Assembly (NCBI GenBank): GCA_046726275.1
Contig: JBKPAF010000016.1
Coordinates: 1-59,977 of the forward strand
Length of the DNA stretch: 59,977 nt
Direction: 5' to 3'
DNA from: DASXTW01 sp046726275
GTDB taxonomy: Bacteria > Actinomycetota > UBA4738
Part shown: one piece after another, positions 46,605 through 54,638 of the stretch
Numbering within the stretch: position 1 is the first letter of the stretch
Layout of the letters: each line of letters begins with the position of its first letter
Notes under the pieces: generated by a model
What the model saw: the letters and a program-made list of their open reading frames with translations, nothing else
Told to the model about the DNA's origin: nothing
Databases searched by the model: none
Position numbers and translations under genes: made by a program

Positions 46605-47000
46605 ATGGCGAAGCTATCCGTTGACGAGATCCTCGAGGCGATCAAGGAGCTGTCGGTGATCGAAGCGGCCGACCTCTCCAAGAAGATCGAGGAAGAGTTC
46701 GGCATCCAGGCCGCGGCCCCGATGGCCGTGGGCGTGGCCGCAGGTGGCCCGGCCGGAGCGGCCGGCGGCGAGGAAGAGGCCGAGGAGAAGACCGAGTTCG
46801 ACGTGATCCTTCAGTCGGCCGGGGACAAGAAGATCCAGGTCATCAAAGAGGTTCGGGCCCTCACCAACCTCGGGCTGAAGGAGGCCAAGGACCTGGTGGA
46901 CGGCGCGCCCAAGCCGGTCCTGGAGCGCGTGCCGAAGGAGCAGGCGGAGGCGGCGAAGGAGAAGCTTGAGGCCGCCGGGGGTGCCGTCGAGGTCAAGTGA
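46605..47000 (+). CDS. rplL: 50S ribosomal protein L7/L12
   Basis: 131 residues. N-terminal dimer helix pair, Ala/Gly hinge (about 38-55) and globular domain KTEFDVILQSAGDKKIQVIKEVRALTNLGLKEAKDLVDGAPK (landmark). ATG 46605 after AGGGAGGAAAGG. In most bacteria rpoB follows; here the gene is met by the convergent dehydrogenase stop with one base between, and no terminator is visible. Confidence 0.97.
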   Translation: MAKLSVDEILEAIKELSVIEAADLSKKIEEEFGIQAAAPMAVGVAAGGPAGAAGGEEEAEEKTEFDVILQSAGDKKIQVIKEVRALTNLGLKEAKDLVDGAPKPVLERVPKEQAEAAKEKLEAAGGAVEVK

Positions 47001-47001
47001 C

Positions 47002-48327
47002 CTACAGCAGCACCAGGTTTGGGGCCTTGAGCAGCTTGCGGGTCACCCCGCGGGCATCGAAGACGAGGGGCGCGGAGAGGACGACAGCCGCGTAGTCCAC
47101 CGTCTCGTGGTCCGTGAGGATGGCCACGCAGTCCATCTGGTCCAGGATGTCCGGATCGAGCGGCTGCGATGCGAGCTCCTCGTCGAGAACCCGCGCCGTG
47201 GGGACGTAGGGGTCGTGGTAGGAGCAGATGGCTCCGGACCGGGCGAGGCGCTCCATGACCATCAGTGAAGGCGACTCGCGGATGTCGTTCACGTCGGACT
47301 TGTACGCGAGGCCGATCGCCATGATTCGCGAGTCGCGGATCGGCTTGCCCACATCGTTCAATGCTTGGCCGATCCGGCCCGCCACATAGGCGGGCATGCG
47401 GTTGTTGACCTCCTTCGCGTGTTCGACGAATCCGATGCCGAATCCGAGGCGCTGCCCGACACGCCAGGAGAGATAGCTGGGATCGATGGCGATGCAGTGG
47501 CCCCCCACTCCTGGTCCCGGCCAGAACGGCTGGAAGCCGAACGGCTTGGTCGCGGCTGCTTCGATGGCCGACCAGATGTCGACTCCCAGGTCGCCGGCGA
47601 GGGTCGCCAGCTCGTTCACCAGGGCGATGTTCACCTGGCGATACGTGTTCTCGATGAGCTTGGCCATCTCCGCCTCTCGAGGCGTCGGAGTGGTCACCAC
47701 CATCGAGACCAGCTGCCGGTAGAACAGCTCGGCGAACTCGGTGTCGGCAGGGCCGATCCCGGACACGATCTTCGGGGTGGCCCGGAAGCTGTGGTACCTC
47801 CCGGGATCGATCCGCTCGGGGGAATACGCGAGAAAGAAATCCCGTCCCGCCACCAACCCCGAGGTCTCGAGGATCGGGCGGACGACCTCCTCGGTCGTGC
47901 CCGGGTACGTGGTGGACTCGAGGATCACCAGCTGGCCGGGCCGGAGGACTCGCGCCACGTCGGCCACCGCCCGCCTCACGCCCGACAGGTCGGGAACCCC
48001 ATCAGAGAGCGGGGTGGGGACCGCGATGATCACGATGTCCGCCCGGCGTAGCTCGGCCGAATCCGTGGTGAACAGAGGCCGGTGGACGGCCCGGAGCTGC
48101 TCGGAAGAGACGTCGACGACATAGGAGCGACCTTCGGCCAGCGCCGCTACCCTGCGTTCGTCGATGTCGACGCCGATCACCTGGAAGCCTTCCGTCGAGG
48201 CTACGACCAGGAGTGGGAGACCTACGTACCCCAGACCGACCAGCCCGACAGCGGCCGTCCGCTCCTCGATCCGCTGTCGCAGGCTGGACGAGACCTTCGG
48301 CACCCGGGCTGCCAGCTCTGTGCTCAC
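47002..48327 (-). CDS. UDP-glucose/UDP-N-acetylhexosamine 6-dehydrogenase family protein
   Basis: 441 residues. NAD motif VGLVGLGYVGLP (27-38), catalytic Cys278 in GVGGHCIAID, Lys223 in MAKLIENTYR, and FLAYSPERIDPG. The two-step dehydrogenase oxidises the C6 alcohol of a nucleotide sugar to a uronate, giving an acidic sugar for polysaccharide. WecC-type (N-acetylmannosamine) use would fit the UDP-GlcNAc 2-epimerase in this cluster. GTG 48327 overlaps the kinase gene by 4 nt. Confidence 0.9.
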   Translation of the reverse strand: MSTELAARVPKVSSSLRQRIEERTAAVGLVGLGYVGLPLLVVASTEGFQVIGVDIDERRVAALAEGRSYVVDVSSEQLRAVHRPLFTTDSAELRRADIVIIAVPTPLSDGVPDLSGVRRAVADVARVLRPGQLVILESTTYPGTTEEVVRPILETSGLVAGRDFFLAYSPERIDPGRYHSFRATPKIVSGIGPADTEFAELFYRQLVSMVVTTPTPREAEMAKLIENTYRQVNIALVNELATLAGDLGVDIWSAIEAAATKPFGFQPFWPGPGVGGHCIAIDPSYLSWRVGQRLGFGIGFVEHAKEVNNRMPAYVAGRIGQALNDVGKPIRDSRIMAIGLAYKSDVNDIRESPSLMVMERLARSGAICSYHDPYVPTARVLDEELASQPLDPDILDQMDCVAILTDHETVDYAAVVLSAPLVFDARGVTRKLLKAPNLVLL

Positions 48328-50054
48328 CGGGGTTCCCGCGCTTCCGGCCCGACGAGCTCGGGCGAGGGCCGGCCCAGACCCAGTGGCTCTCCGTGAAAAC
48401 CGTTGCCTGGGGCGACCGTCGAAGGGGGCCCGCTCGGGTCTCGCAGCTGCTCACCGAGGCTGCCGGCGTGGTCGCGCCTCGGGCGGCGTCCGTCGCCTCG
48501 GTCCTGCTCGTAGTAGCTGTTGTAGTACGAATACGACGAGCCGTGCCTCGGGTCGAAGTTGTTGTACACGGCGCCCAGGATGCGGGCCCCGGCGTGCTCC
48601 AGTTGATCGCGAGCCTGGATCAGCGCGGACCGACCAGCCTGCTCCGCGTTCACCACGAACACGACCCCGTCGACGAGGGGGGCGAGGATCGAGGCATCGG
48701 CCACCGCGAGGACGGGCGGGGTGTCGATGATGACGAAGTCAGAAACGTCCCGGACAGATCGGATGAGCTCCTCGGCCCGCCGTCCCCCGAGCAGGCCCGC
48801 CGGGTCAGCAGGGGTCGGCCCGCTTCCGATGACCCGAAGATTGGGGATCCCCGGATCACGGGTAACCCTGGCCAGGCGGATCGAATCGGACAGCAGGTTC
48901 GAGGTCCCCAAGTCGTTGACGAGTCCGAAGAACTGGTTGAGCCTGGGCTTCCGGAGGTCGGCCGAGACGACGATGACGCGTTTCCCCGCCCGGGCCAGGG
49001 CGACGGCGAGGTTGGAGGAGGTCGTTGACTTCCCGTCCCCACCCAGCGAGCTGGTGACCATGAGGACCTTGAGGGGCTCCCGAGACGCCGCGTACAGGAT
49101 GTTCGTGGCGAGGGTCCGATAGGCCTCGGCCACAGGGCTCCGAGGGTCCGACCGCATGACCAGCTGGGGTTGGCCGCTCCGCCTCCAGGATCCGATCCTC
49201 GGCACGACGGCGATCACCGGTGCGCCGAGCCGCCGCTCGATCTCCTGGCGGGTCTTGATGCGGTCATCCAGCCGTTCTCGGAGGAAGGCCAGTCCGATCC
49301 CGAGGCCGAGGCCGACCAGGATCGCAAGGACCCCGTCCCTGGTCTTGTTCGGGCTCACTGGGGATCGGGGTTCGGCGGCCCGCTGGACGATCTGGGCCCC
49401 TCCCTGAACCACGGAAGCGTTCGACTGGACCTCGAGGAGGCGCTCCTGCAAGACTCCCAGAGACGCCACCAGGGCGTCGCGCTGGGCCTGGAGCGTCGCC
49501 TTGGATGAGATGTCTTTGGTCTTCTGGATCTCCTGATTGAGGGAGGCCAGGTTCTCCTCGATTCCATCGATCCGCCGCTGCACCGACGACGCCGCGGCGT
49601 GGAACTGGTCGATCGTCTGCTCGCCCCTGAATTCCACGTAAGCGGTGGCGAAGGCGTTGGCCAGCCTGGCCGCCGCGACCGGGTCCGGATCGACAAACTT
49701 GACCTCCATGACCTCGGTGTCGGTCAGTACCTGGACCCGGGCATGTCCGAGCAGCGCACCCACCGACATCGACAGGTTCTCCTCCTCCTTCACCTTCCGG
49801 GCGACCGCTTCGGACAGGACGAGCTCCCGTTCGGTGTCGAGGTTCGGCTGTTGGGCGACGGCCAGGGAGGTGGCAGGGTTCTGGACGGGCTTGACCAGCA
49901 CCTTCGTCACGCCCTGATACATGGGGGTCTGCCGGAACGCGAAGACCATCGTGGCGATGAAGACCACGGACGTCACCAGGACGATCTCGTATTTCCGAAC
50001 CAGGAGGACCCGGACGTAGTCGCGGAGATCGGGGGACTGCTGGTCAGGGATCAC
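48324..50054 (-). CDS. Wzz-type chain-length protein fused to bacterial tyrosine kinase
   Basis: 576 residues from GTG 50054 with GGGAGGAG upstream. N-terminal Wzz domain with helices at about 22-40 and 242-258 and a periplasmic coiled coil between (150-215). The cytoplasmic BY-kinase has Walker A TSSLGGDGKSTT (334-345), Walker A' VVSADLRK (362-369) and Walker B VIIDTPP (441-447). A Tyr cluster (Y508, Y510, Y511, Y514, Y515) is the likely autophosphorylation tail. These proteins control polysaccharide chain length and export. Unusually, about 60 disordered residues follow the Tyr cluster. Confidence 0.92.
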   Translation of the reverse strand: MIPDQQSPDLRDYVRVLLVRKYEIVLVTSVVFIATMVFAFRQTPMYQGVTKVLVKPVQNPATSLAVAQQPNLDTERELVLSEAVARKVKEEENLSMSVGALLGHARVQVLTDTEVMEVKFVDPDPVAAARLANAFATAYVEFRGEQTIDQFHAAASSVQRRIDGIEENLASLNQEIQKTKDISSKATLQAQRDALVASLGVLQERLLEVQSNASVVQGGAQIVQRAAEPRSPVSPNKTRDGVLAILVGLGLGIGLAFLRERLDDRIKTRQEIERRLGAPVIAVVPRIGSWRRSGQPQLVMRSDPRSPVAEAYRTLATNILYAASREPLKVLMVTSSLGGDGKSTTSSNLAVALARAGKRVIVVSADLRKPRLNQFFGLVNDLGTSNLLSDSIRLARVTRDPGIPNLRVIGSGPTPADPAGLLGGRRAEELIRSVRDVSDFVIIDTPPVLAVADASILAPLVDGVVFVVNAEQAGRSALIQARDQLEHAGARILGAVYNNFDPRHGSSYSYYNSYYEQDRGDGRRPRRDHAGSLGEQLRDPSGPPSTVAPGNGFHGEPLGLGRPSPELVGPEAREPR

Positions 50055-50055
50055 G

Positions 50056-51066
50056 TCAAGCTCCTCCCAGGGAGGCCCCGGTCCCAATGAGGACGGCCCG
50101 TTCGAGCTCGTACTGCAGGACGTCTTGGATGATCTCCTCGAGCGACTTGCTCGGCACCCAACCGGTGACGCGGGTGATCTTGCTGATGTCCGGCAGACGC
50201 CTCTCCATGTCTTCAAACCCGGGTTCGTACGCCTCGCCGTAGGGCACCAGGCGGATGCCCGAAGACGACCCCGTCAGCTGGATTACGAGATCGGCCAGGG
50301 CGGAGATGCTGATCTCGTTGTGCGATCCGATGTTGAAGACGTCGCCGACGCTCCACGGCGAGTCGAGCAGCCGGACCAGAGCGTCCACCGTGTCGAACAC
50401 ATGGCAGAAGCACCGGCTCTGGGTCCCGTCGCCGAACACCGTCAGGTCCTCTCCGCTCAGGGCCTGACGGACGAACCGGGGGAGGACCATGCCGTAGGCC
50501 CCGGTCTGGCGCGGTCCCGAGCAGTTGAACAGGCGAACAACGATCGTGGGGAGTCCCTGCTCCCGCCAGTACTCGTACGCGAGGATCTCGTCGACCGCCT
50601 TCGAGGTTGAGTAGGCCCATCGGGCCTTGAAGGGAGACCCGAGGATGCGATCCGAATCCTCGTGCAGGGGCCCGGCCGCGTTCTTCCCGTAGATCTCCGA
50701 GGTCGAGGCCACCAGGACTTTGCGACCGTGGCGGGACGCGGCGTCCAGCAGGATCTCCGTGCCCCGGACGTTGTTGAGCAGGGCCTCGAGCGGCCGCCGC
50801 ACGACGAGCTGGACCCCGACGGAGGCCGCCAGATGCACCACCACATCGACTTCCCGGACCAGACGCTCGACCAGGGGATAGTCCAGCACCGTGCCGGAGC
50901 GGAAGTCCACCGCTCCGGAGTGTTCTTCCTCGAGGAGATGCTGAATGTTGTCGAGTCTCCCCGTTGACAGGTTGTCGAACAGCAGCACGGAGTCTCCCCG
51001 CCCCACCAGGGCGTCGGCCAGGTGGGATCCGATGAATCCAGCCCCGCCGGTGACGAGGTATCTCAT
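50056..51066 (-). CDS. NAD-dependent nucleotide-sugar epimerase/dehydratase
   Basis: 336-residue extended SDR. GGAGFIGSH (7-15) binds NAD; the catalytic set is Thr122/Ser123 with Tyr152-x3-Lys156 (YSTSK). Sequence features such as LFDNLSTGRLDNI resemble UDP-glucose 4-epimerase and UDP-glucuronate decarboxylase groups; exact substrate is not fixed by the motifs. One base separates it from the kinase start, and it overlaps the upstream transferase by 4 nt, so this forms one operon. Confidence 0.88.
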   Translation of the reverse strand: MRYLVTGGAGFIGSHLADALVGRGDSVLLFDNLSTGRLDNIQHLLEEEHSGAVDFRSGTVLDYPLVERLVREVDVVVHLAASVGVQLVVRRPLEALLNNVRGTEILLDAASRHGRKVLVASTSEIYGKNAAGPLHEDSDRILGSPFKARWAYSTSKAVDEILAYEYWREQGLPTIVVRLFNCSGPRQTGAYGMVLPRFVRQALSGEDLTVFGDGTQSRCFCHVFDTVDALVRLLDSPWSVGDVFNIGSHNEISISALADLVIQLTGSSSGIRLVPYGEAYEPGFEDMERRLPDISKITRVTGWVPSKSLEEIIQDVLQYELERAVLIGTGASLGGA

Positions 51067-52178
51067 CGCGCCCTCCCCATGCGCGCTTCCGCCCCGACCA
51101 GTCTGTAGGACGCGCTACCAGTCGACAGGGGGAGGGAGGGGGTCACCACGCGCGTCTGGAGGGTCGAGATGTCCACCCTTTCGAAGAGCCACAGCCCGAT
51201 CGCTGCGGAGATGACTACCGTGAACGACACGATGGCTGCGGCCTCGACTCCCGTCCGCGAAACCAACACTGCCAGGCCCGCACACACGGCCCCGGCTCCC
51301 CAGAAGACCAGCGCGGCGGCCTCCCGGGTGAGCCCCAGCGCCACCAGGCGATGAGCCAGTCCGTCCGTTCCCCCGATCGTGATCCGCCGTCCGCCTCGGG
51401 ACCGCGACAGGACGACCAGAGCGGTGTTGAAGATCGGGACCGCCAGCAGGAGCGATGGCACGCTCAGGCGGGTGACCGCGGTGGCGCCGCCCAGGTCCAG
51501 GGACAGGGCCAGCGAGGCCAGCATGAACCCGAGGAACAGGGTTCCCGCGTCGCCGAGGAAGACGGTGGCCGGGCGGTAGTTGAAGGGCGTGAACGCCACG
51601 CTCGCCCCGGCCACGGCGGCGGCCATGAGGGCCACCCGGGGCTGGCCGGTGGCCGCGGCAACGACGAAAACGGCGGTGGCGGAGATGCCGGCGAGCCCGA
51701 CCGCGACCCCGTCCATGTTGTCGATGACGTTCACGGCGTGGGTCACCACCACGATCCAGGCGATGGTGAGCACGAGGTCCACGACGGGATTGCCGGAAAG
51801 GCCCACCCGGACGCCGGCCGCCCACACCGCGGCCCCTCCAGCAAGGGTCGGAAGCAGCTTCGGTCCCACGCCCAGAGATCGCCAGTCGTCCCACGCTCCG
51901 ACGCCGGCGCAAACCAGACCTCCCGCCAGGATCACGCCGGCCCGATCGAACGAGCTCTCTCCCCCGGCCCCCGCCAGTCCCACCACGAGTACGGCGAGGG
52001 CGATGACCAGTCCCCCCAGGTACGCGGTGGGGGTCCGATGCCACTTGTAGCTCTGACCGCCGGGACGGTCGACGAGTCCGAAACGGTGGGCCAACCTGCG
52101 GGCGACCGGGGTGAGGGCGACGGTGATCGCGGCCGATCCACCGAACCACATGAGGTATTCGAATGGGCGCGAAGTCAC
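51063..52178 (-). CDS. WecA/MraY-like glycosyl-1-phosphate transferase
   Basis: 371 residues, about 10 helices, with cytoplasmic loops. DRPGGQSYKWHRTPTAYLGGL, the NVIDNMDGVAVG motif with the two Asp, and FLGDAGTLFLGFMLA are the catalytic signatures of the polyprenyl-phosphate transferase family. It would start a repeat unit by linking UDP-HexNAc to undecaprenyl phosphate. GTG 52178. First gene of the operon that runs down to the dehydrogenase. Confidence 0.9.
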   Translation of the reverse strand: MTSRPFEYLMWFGGSAAITVALTPVARRLAHRFGLVDRPGGQSYKWHRTPTAYLGGLVIALAVLVVGLAGAGGESSFDRAGVILAGGLVCAGVGAWDDWRSLGVGPKLLPTLAGGAAVWAAGVRVGLSGNPVVDLVLTIAWIVVVTHAVNVIDNMDGVAVGLAGISATAVFVVAAATGQPRVALMAAAVAGASVAFTPFNYRPATVFLGDAGTLFLGFMLASLALSLDLGGATAVTRLSVPSLLLAVPIFNTALVVLSRSRGGRRITIGGTDGLAHRLVALGLTREAAALVFWGAGAVCAGLAVLVSRTGVEAAAIVSFTVVISAAIGLWLFERVDISTLQTRVVTPSLPLSTGSASYRLVGAEARMGRAR

Positions 52179-52248
52179 GCTGGTCCGATCTACTCGACTG
52201 TCCGAGGTTCCCCTCGTTTATCGGACCGTGGGGCCTAAAGCTGATGGG

Positions 52249-53493
52249 CTAGAGATCGGACTTTCGCGATGCGCCTCGCGGGAGGGGCGCAGCTGCTGAA
52301 AGGGAGGACGGGCCCGAAGCGACGTCTTCCAGCATGGCCCGGTACGAGGACGTGGCGGTCTCCCGTCGGTAGCTCGCTTCGAACGCGCGCCGCCCCCGGC
52401 GGCCCATCTGAGGGTCCGGATGCTCTCGCAAGGCGAGGATCGTTCGAGCCAGGCCTTCGTCGTCTCCGGGGTCGACCCTCGCTCCGCATCGGTGCTCCTC
52501 GATGAGGCGGTCGAGCTCGGAGCCCTGCTCCACCGCGGCCACGAAGGGCTTCGCGGCCGCCAGGATGCCGTAGAGCTTGCTGGGAACGACACAACCCCGC
52601 AGGCCCGGGACCAGGGACACCAGGTGCAGGTCCGCGGCGGCGATCAGCGCGTGCGCTTCATCCCTGGGAACGTGAGGCAGGAAGGAAACGTTCGACAACC
52701 CTCTGGCACGCGCATCGTCCTCCAGGCCCCCGCGGGCCGCCCCCTCTCCAAGGAGCACGATGTGCACATCGGGGCGATCCCGCAGGCGTTCGGCTGCGGC
52801 GATGACCAGGCCGAGGTTCTGGGCCAGACCCACGTTTCCCGCATGCATGACCACGAATCGGTCTTCCCAGCCTCTCGCCGTCCGGGCCCGGATGGCTTCG
52901 CTCGCGTCCGCGCCGCTTTCATCGGCCCAGTTCGGGAGGAGGGCGATCTTCGCGGGTTCCACGCCCTCGTCCTCGAGCTTCTCGACCATGTCCCTGCCGA
53001 TGGCCACGACCCGCGCTGCCCTCGCGCGGATCGAGCGATTCAGGCGCCGCCACAGGCGTACGAGAAGAGGGTGGTCCACTCGGCCGAGCGCGATGCCAAC
53101 GTCGGGGTAGATGTCCATGTACACCTGAACGAACGGAACCCTGTGACGACGCGCGGCCATCAACCCGACGGCGCCGATCACGGGGGGGTCGGTCAGGGCG
53201 ACCACCACATCAGGGCGGGGAACCCGGAGAGCCGAGAGCGCAGCCGAGCCCAGATACGAGCCGTAGTTCACCAGGCGGCCGGCCATTCCGGCCCGGCTGA
53301 ACGAGGTCGACCACGCGTGCCGCACGTGGACCCCGGTGGGCCGGTAGGTGCTGGCTTCCGGGTTGTAGCTGGGGCGTCCGGCGAGCACCCACACCTCATG
53401 GTCCCTGGCGAGATCCTCGCTGAGCTCACCCAGGAGATAGGCCGTGTTGGTCGCGTCCGGGGGGAAGTACTGATTGACGAACAGGATGCGCAT
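52249..53493 (-). CDS. Glycosyltransferase family 4 (WbuB-like)
   Basis: 414 residues, GT-B fold. MRILFVNQYFPPDATNTAYLLGEL begins beta-1 (landmark), VMHAGNVGLAQNL opens the nucleotide-sugar domain, and LVSLVPGLRGCVVPSKLYGILAAAKPFVAA the C-terminal donor site. WbuB-type enzymes add an N-acetylhexosamine residue to lipid-linked sugar. The ATG is 8 nt after a TATAGT -10, so the transcript appears leaderless. Confidence 0.9.
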   Translation of the reverse strand: MRILFVNQYFPPDATNTAYLLGELSEDLARDHEVWVLAGRPSYNPEASTYRPTGVHVRHAWSTSFSRAGMAGRLVNYGSYLGSAALSALRVPRPDVVVALTDPPVIGAVGLMAARRHRVPFVQVYMDIYPDVGIALGRVDHPLLVRLWRRLNRSIRARAARVVAIGRDMVEKLEDEGVEPAKIALLPNWADESGADASEAIRARTARGWEDRFVVMHAGNVGLAQNLGLVIAAAERLRDRPDVHIVLLGEGAARGGLEDDARARGLSNVSFLPHVPRDEAHALIAAADLHLVSLVPGLRGCVVPSKLYGILAAAKPFVAAVEQGSELDRLIEEHRCGARVDPGDDEGLARTILALREHPDPQMGRRGRRAFEASYRRETATSSYRAMLEDVASGPSSLSAAAPLPRGASRKSDL

Positions 53494-53501
53494 CCGCCGC
53501 C

Positions 53502-53530
53502 ACTATATCGGCGGTCTCAGCCGATCCGAA
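53502..53530 (-). promoter_or_regulatory. Predicted leaderless promoter of the GT4 gene
   Basis: On the minus strand TTCGGA (53530-53525), 17 bp, TATAGT (53507-53502), then 8 nt to ATG 53493. CCGCC/GGCGG inverted repeats flank the -10. Confidence 0.5.
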
Positions 53531-53600
53531 CAAGCCGGGCCCATGATCCGCTCAAGCGCGCCGCCGAATGGTCGATTGCCGTGGCAAGGAGGAGAGAACA

Positions 53601-54512
53601 GTGAGGATTCTTGTGACGGGCTCCCGCGGTGCGGTGGGGACGCACCTCGTCGAGGAGTTGGAGGCTCGCGGGCACGAGACGTGGCGGATGGATCGGGGGC
53701 ATTTCCACGAGGGCACGTTCCTCCGGGGCGACGTGGGGGAGTACCGTCAGTTCGAGAGCGTGATCGAGCGGAGCCGGCCCGAGGTCGTGTACCACCTGGC
53801 GGCGGAGTTCGGCCGGCGAAACGGCGAGGACTTCTACGAGACCATGTGGAAGGCCAACGCGGTCGGTACCAAGAACCTTCTGGCCCTGCAGCGTCGTCAC
53901 GGCTTCCGTTCCGTCCTGTTCAGCTCCTCCGAGGTCTACGGCGACTACGACGGCGTGATGGCCGAGGACGTGCTGGACCGCGCCCCGATCCGACAACTGA
54001 ACGACTACGCCATGTCCAAGTGGGTGAACGAGATGCAGGCCATGAACGCGGCCGAGGAGTGGGGAGCACAGATCGTCCGGGTCCGGCTGTTCAACACCTA
54101 CGGGCCGGGTGAATACTTCAGCGAGTACCGGAGCGCCATCTGCAGGTTCATCTACATGGCAATGTTCGGCCAGCCGCTGACCATCTACCTGGACCACCGG
54201 CGGACCTCGACCTACGTGAGCGACACGTGCCGGACCCTGGCCAACATCGCCGACCGGTTCGTCCCCGGACGCGTCTACAACGTCGGCGGCGAGGAGCTCC
54301 ACGACATGAAGTCGGTGAACGACATGATCCTCGACTACCTGGGCCTGGACGACTCGCACGTGACCTATCGGGAATCCGAGCCCATGACCACCAGGGACAA
54401 GGTGGTGGACTGCTCGAGCGCTCGAGCCGAGCTGGACCACGACCCGACCGTGCCCCTGGAAGTGGGCGTTCCGAAGACCGTGGAGTGGATGCGCTCGGTC
54501 TATCAGGGCTAG
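53601..54512 (+). CDS. NAD-dependent sugar epimerase/dehydratase
   Basis: 303 residues from GTG 53601 with AAGGAGGAG 8 nt upstream. VTGSRGAVGTHLVEEL is the Rossmann motif; SSSEVYGDYDG and YAMSKWVNEM hold the catalytic Ser/Tyr/Lys set. It resembles dTDP-glucose dehydratase-like proteins, but the signature is generic. Divergent from the GT4 gene, single gene before the Tat protein. Confidence 0.85.
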   Translation: MRILVTGSRGAVGTHLVEELEARGHETWRMDRGHFHEGTFLRGDVGEYRQFESVIERSRPEVVYHLAAEFGRRNGEDFYETMWKANAVGTKNLLALQRRHGFRSVLFSSSEVYGDYDGVMAEDVLDRAPIRQLNDYAMSKWVNEMQAMNAAEEWGAQIVRVRLFNTYGPGEYFSEYRSAICRFIYMAMFGQPLTIYLDHRRTSTYVSDTCRTLANIADRFVPGRVYNVGGEELHDMKSVNDMILDYLGLDDSHVTYRESEPMTTRDKVVDCSSARAELDHDPTVPLEVGVPKTVEWMRSVYQG

Positions 54513-54558
54513 ACGGCCGAGCTGGCAGCGCCGAGCGGCCCCACGCCTGGGACCGGTA

Positions 54559-54589
54559 GACCTAGGTCATTCGGTCGTTCGCCCCTAGG
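54559..54589. promoter_or_regulatory. Paired CCTAGG palindromes (candidate activator site)
   Basis: GACCTAGGTC (54559-54568, perfect palindrome) and CCCCTAGGG (about 54582-54590) are 23 bp apart, upstream of the -35 at 54602. Palindromes of this kind are typical LuxR/GerE-type targets; the link is inference. Confidence 0.4.
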
Positions 54590-54601
54590 GCTTACACCCA
54601 A

Positions 54602-54631
54602 TTGATCCGCTGTTCGGGCGACGCCTACGCT
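54602..54631 (+). promoter_or_regulatory. Predicted promoter of the Tat beta-helix gene
   Basis: TTGATC (54602-54607), 18 bp, TACGCT (54626-54631). The GTG start at 54639 lies 7 nt further, implying a leaderless or nearly leaderless mRNA. Confidence 0.5.
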
Positions 54632-54638
54632 TCGTACG

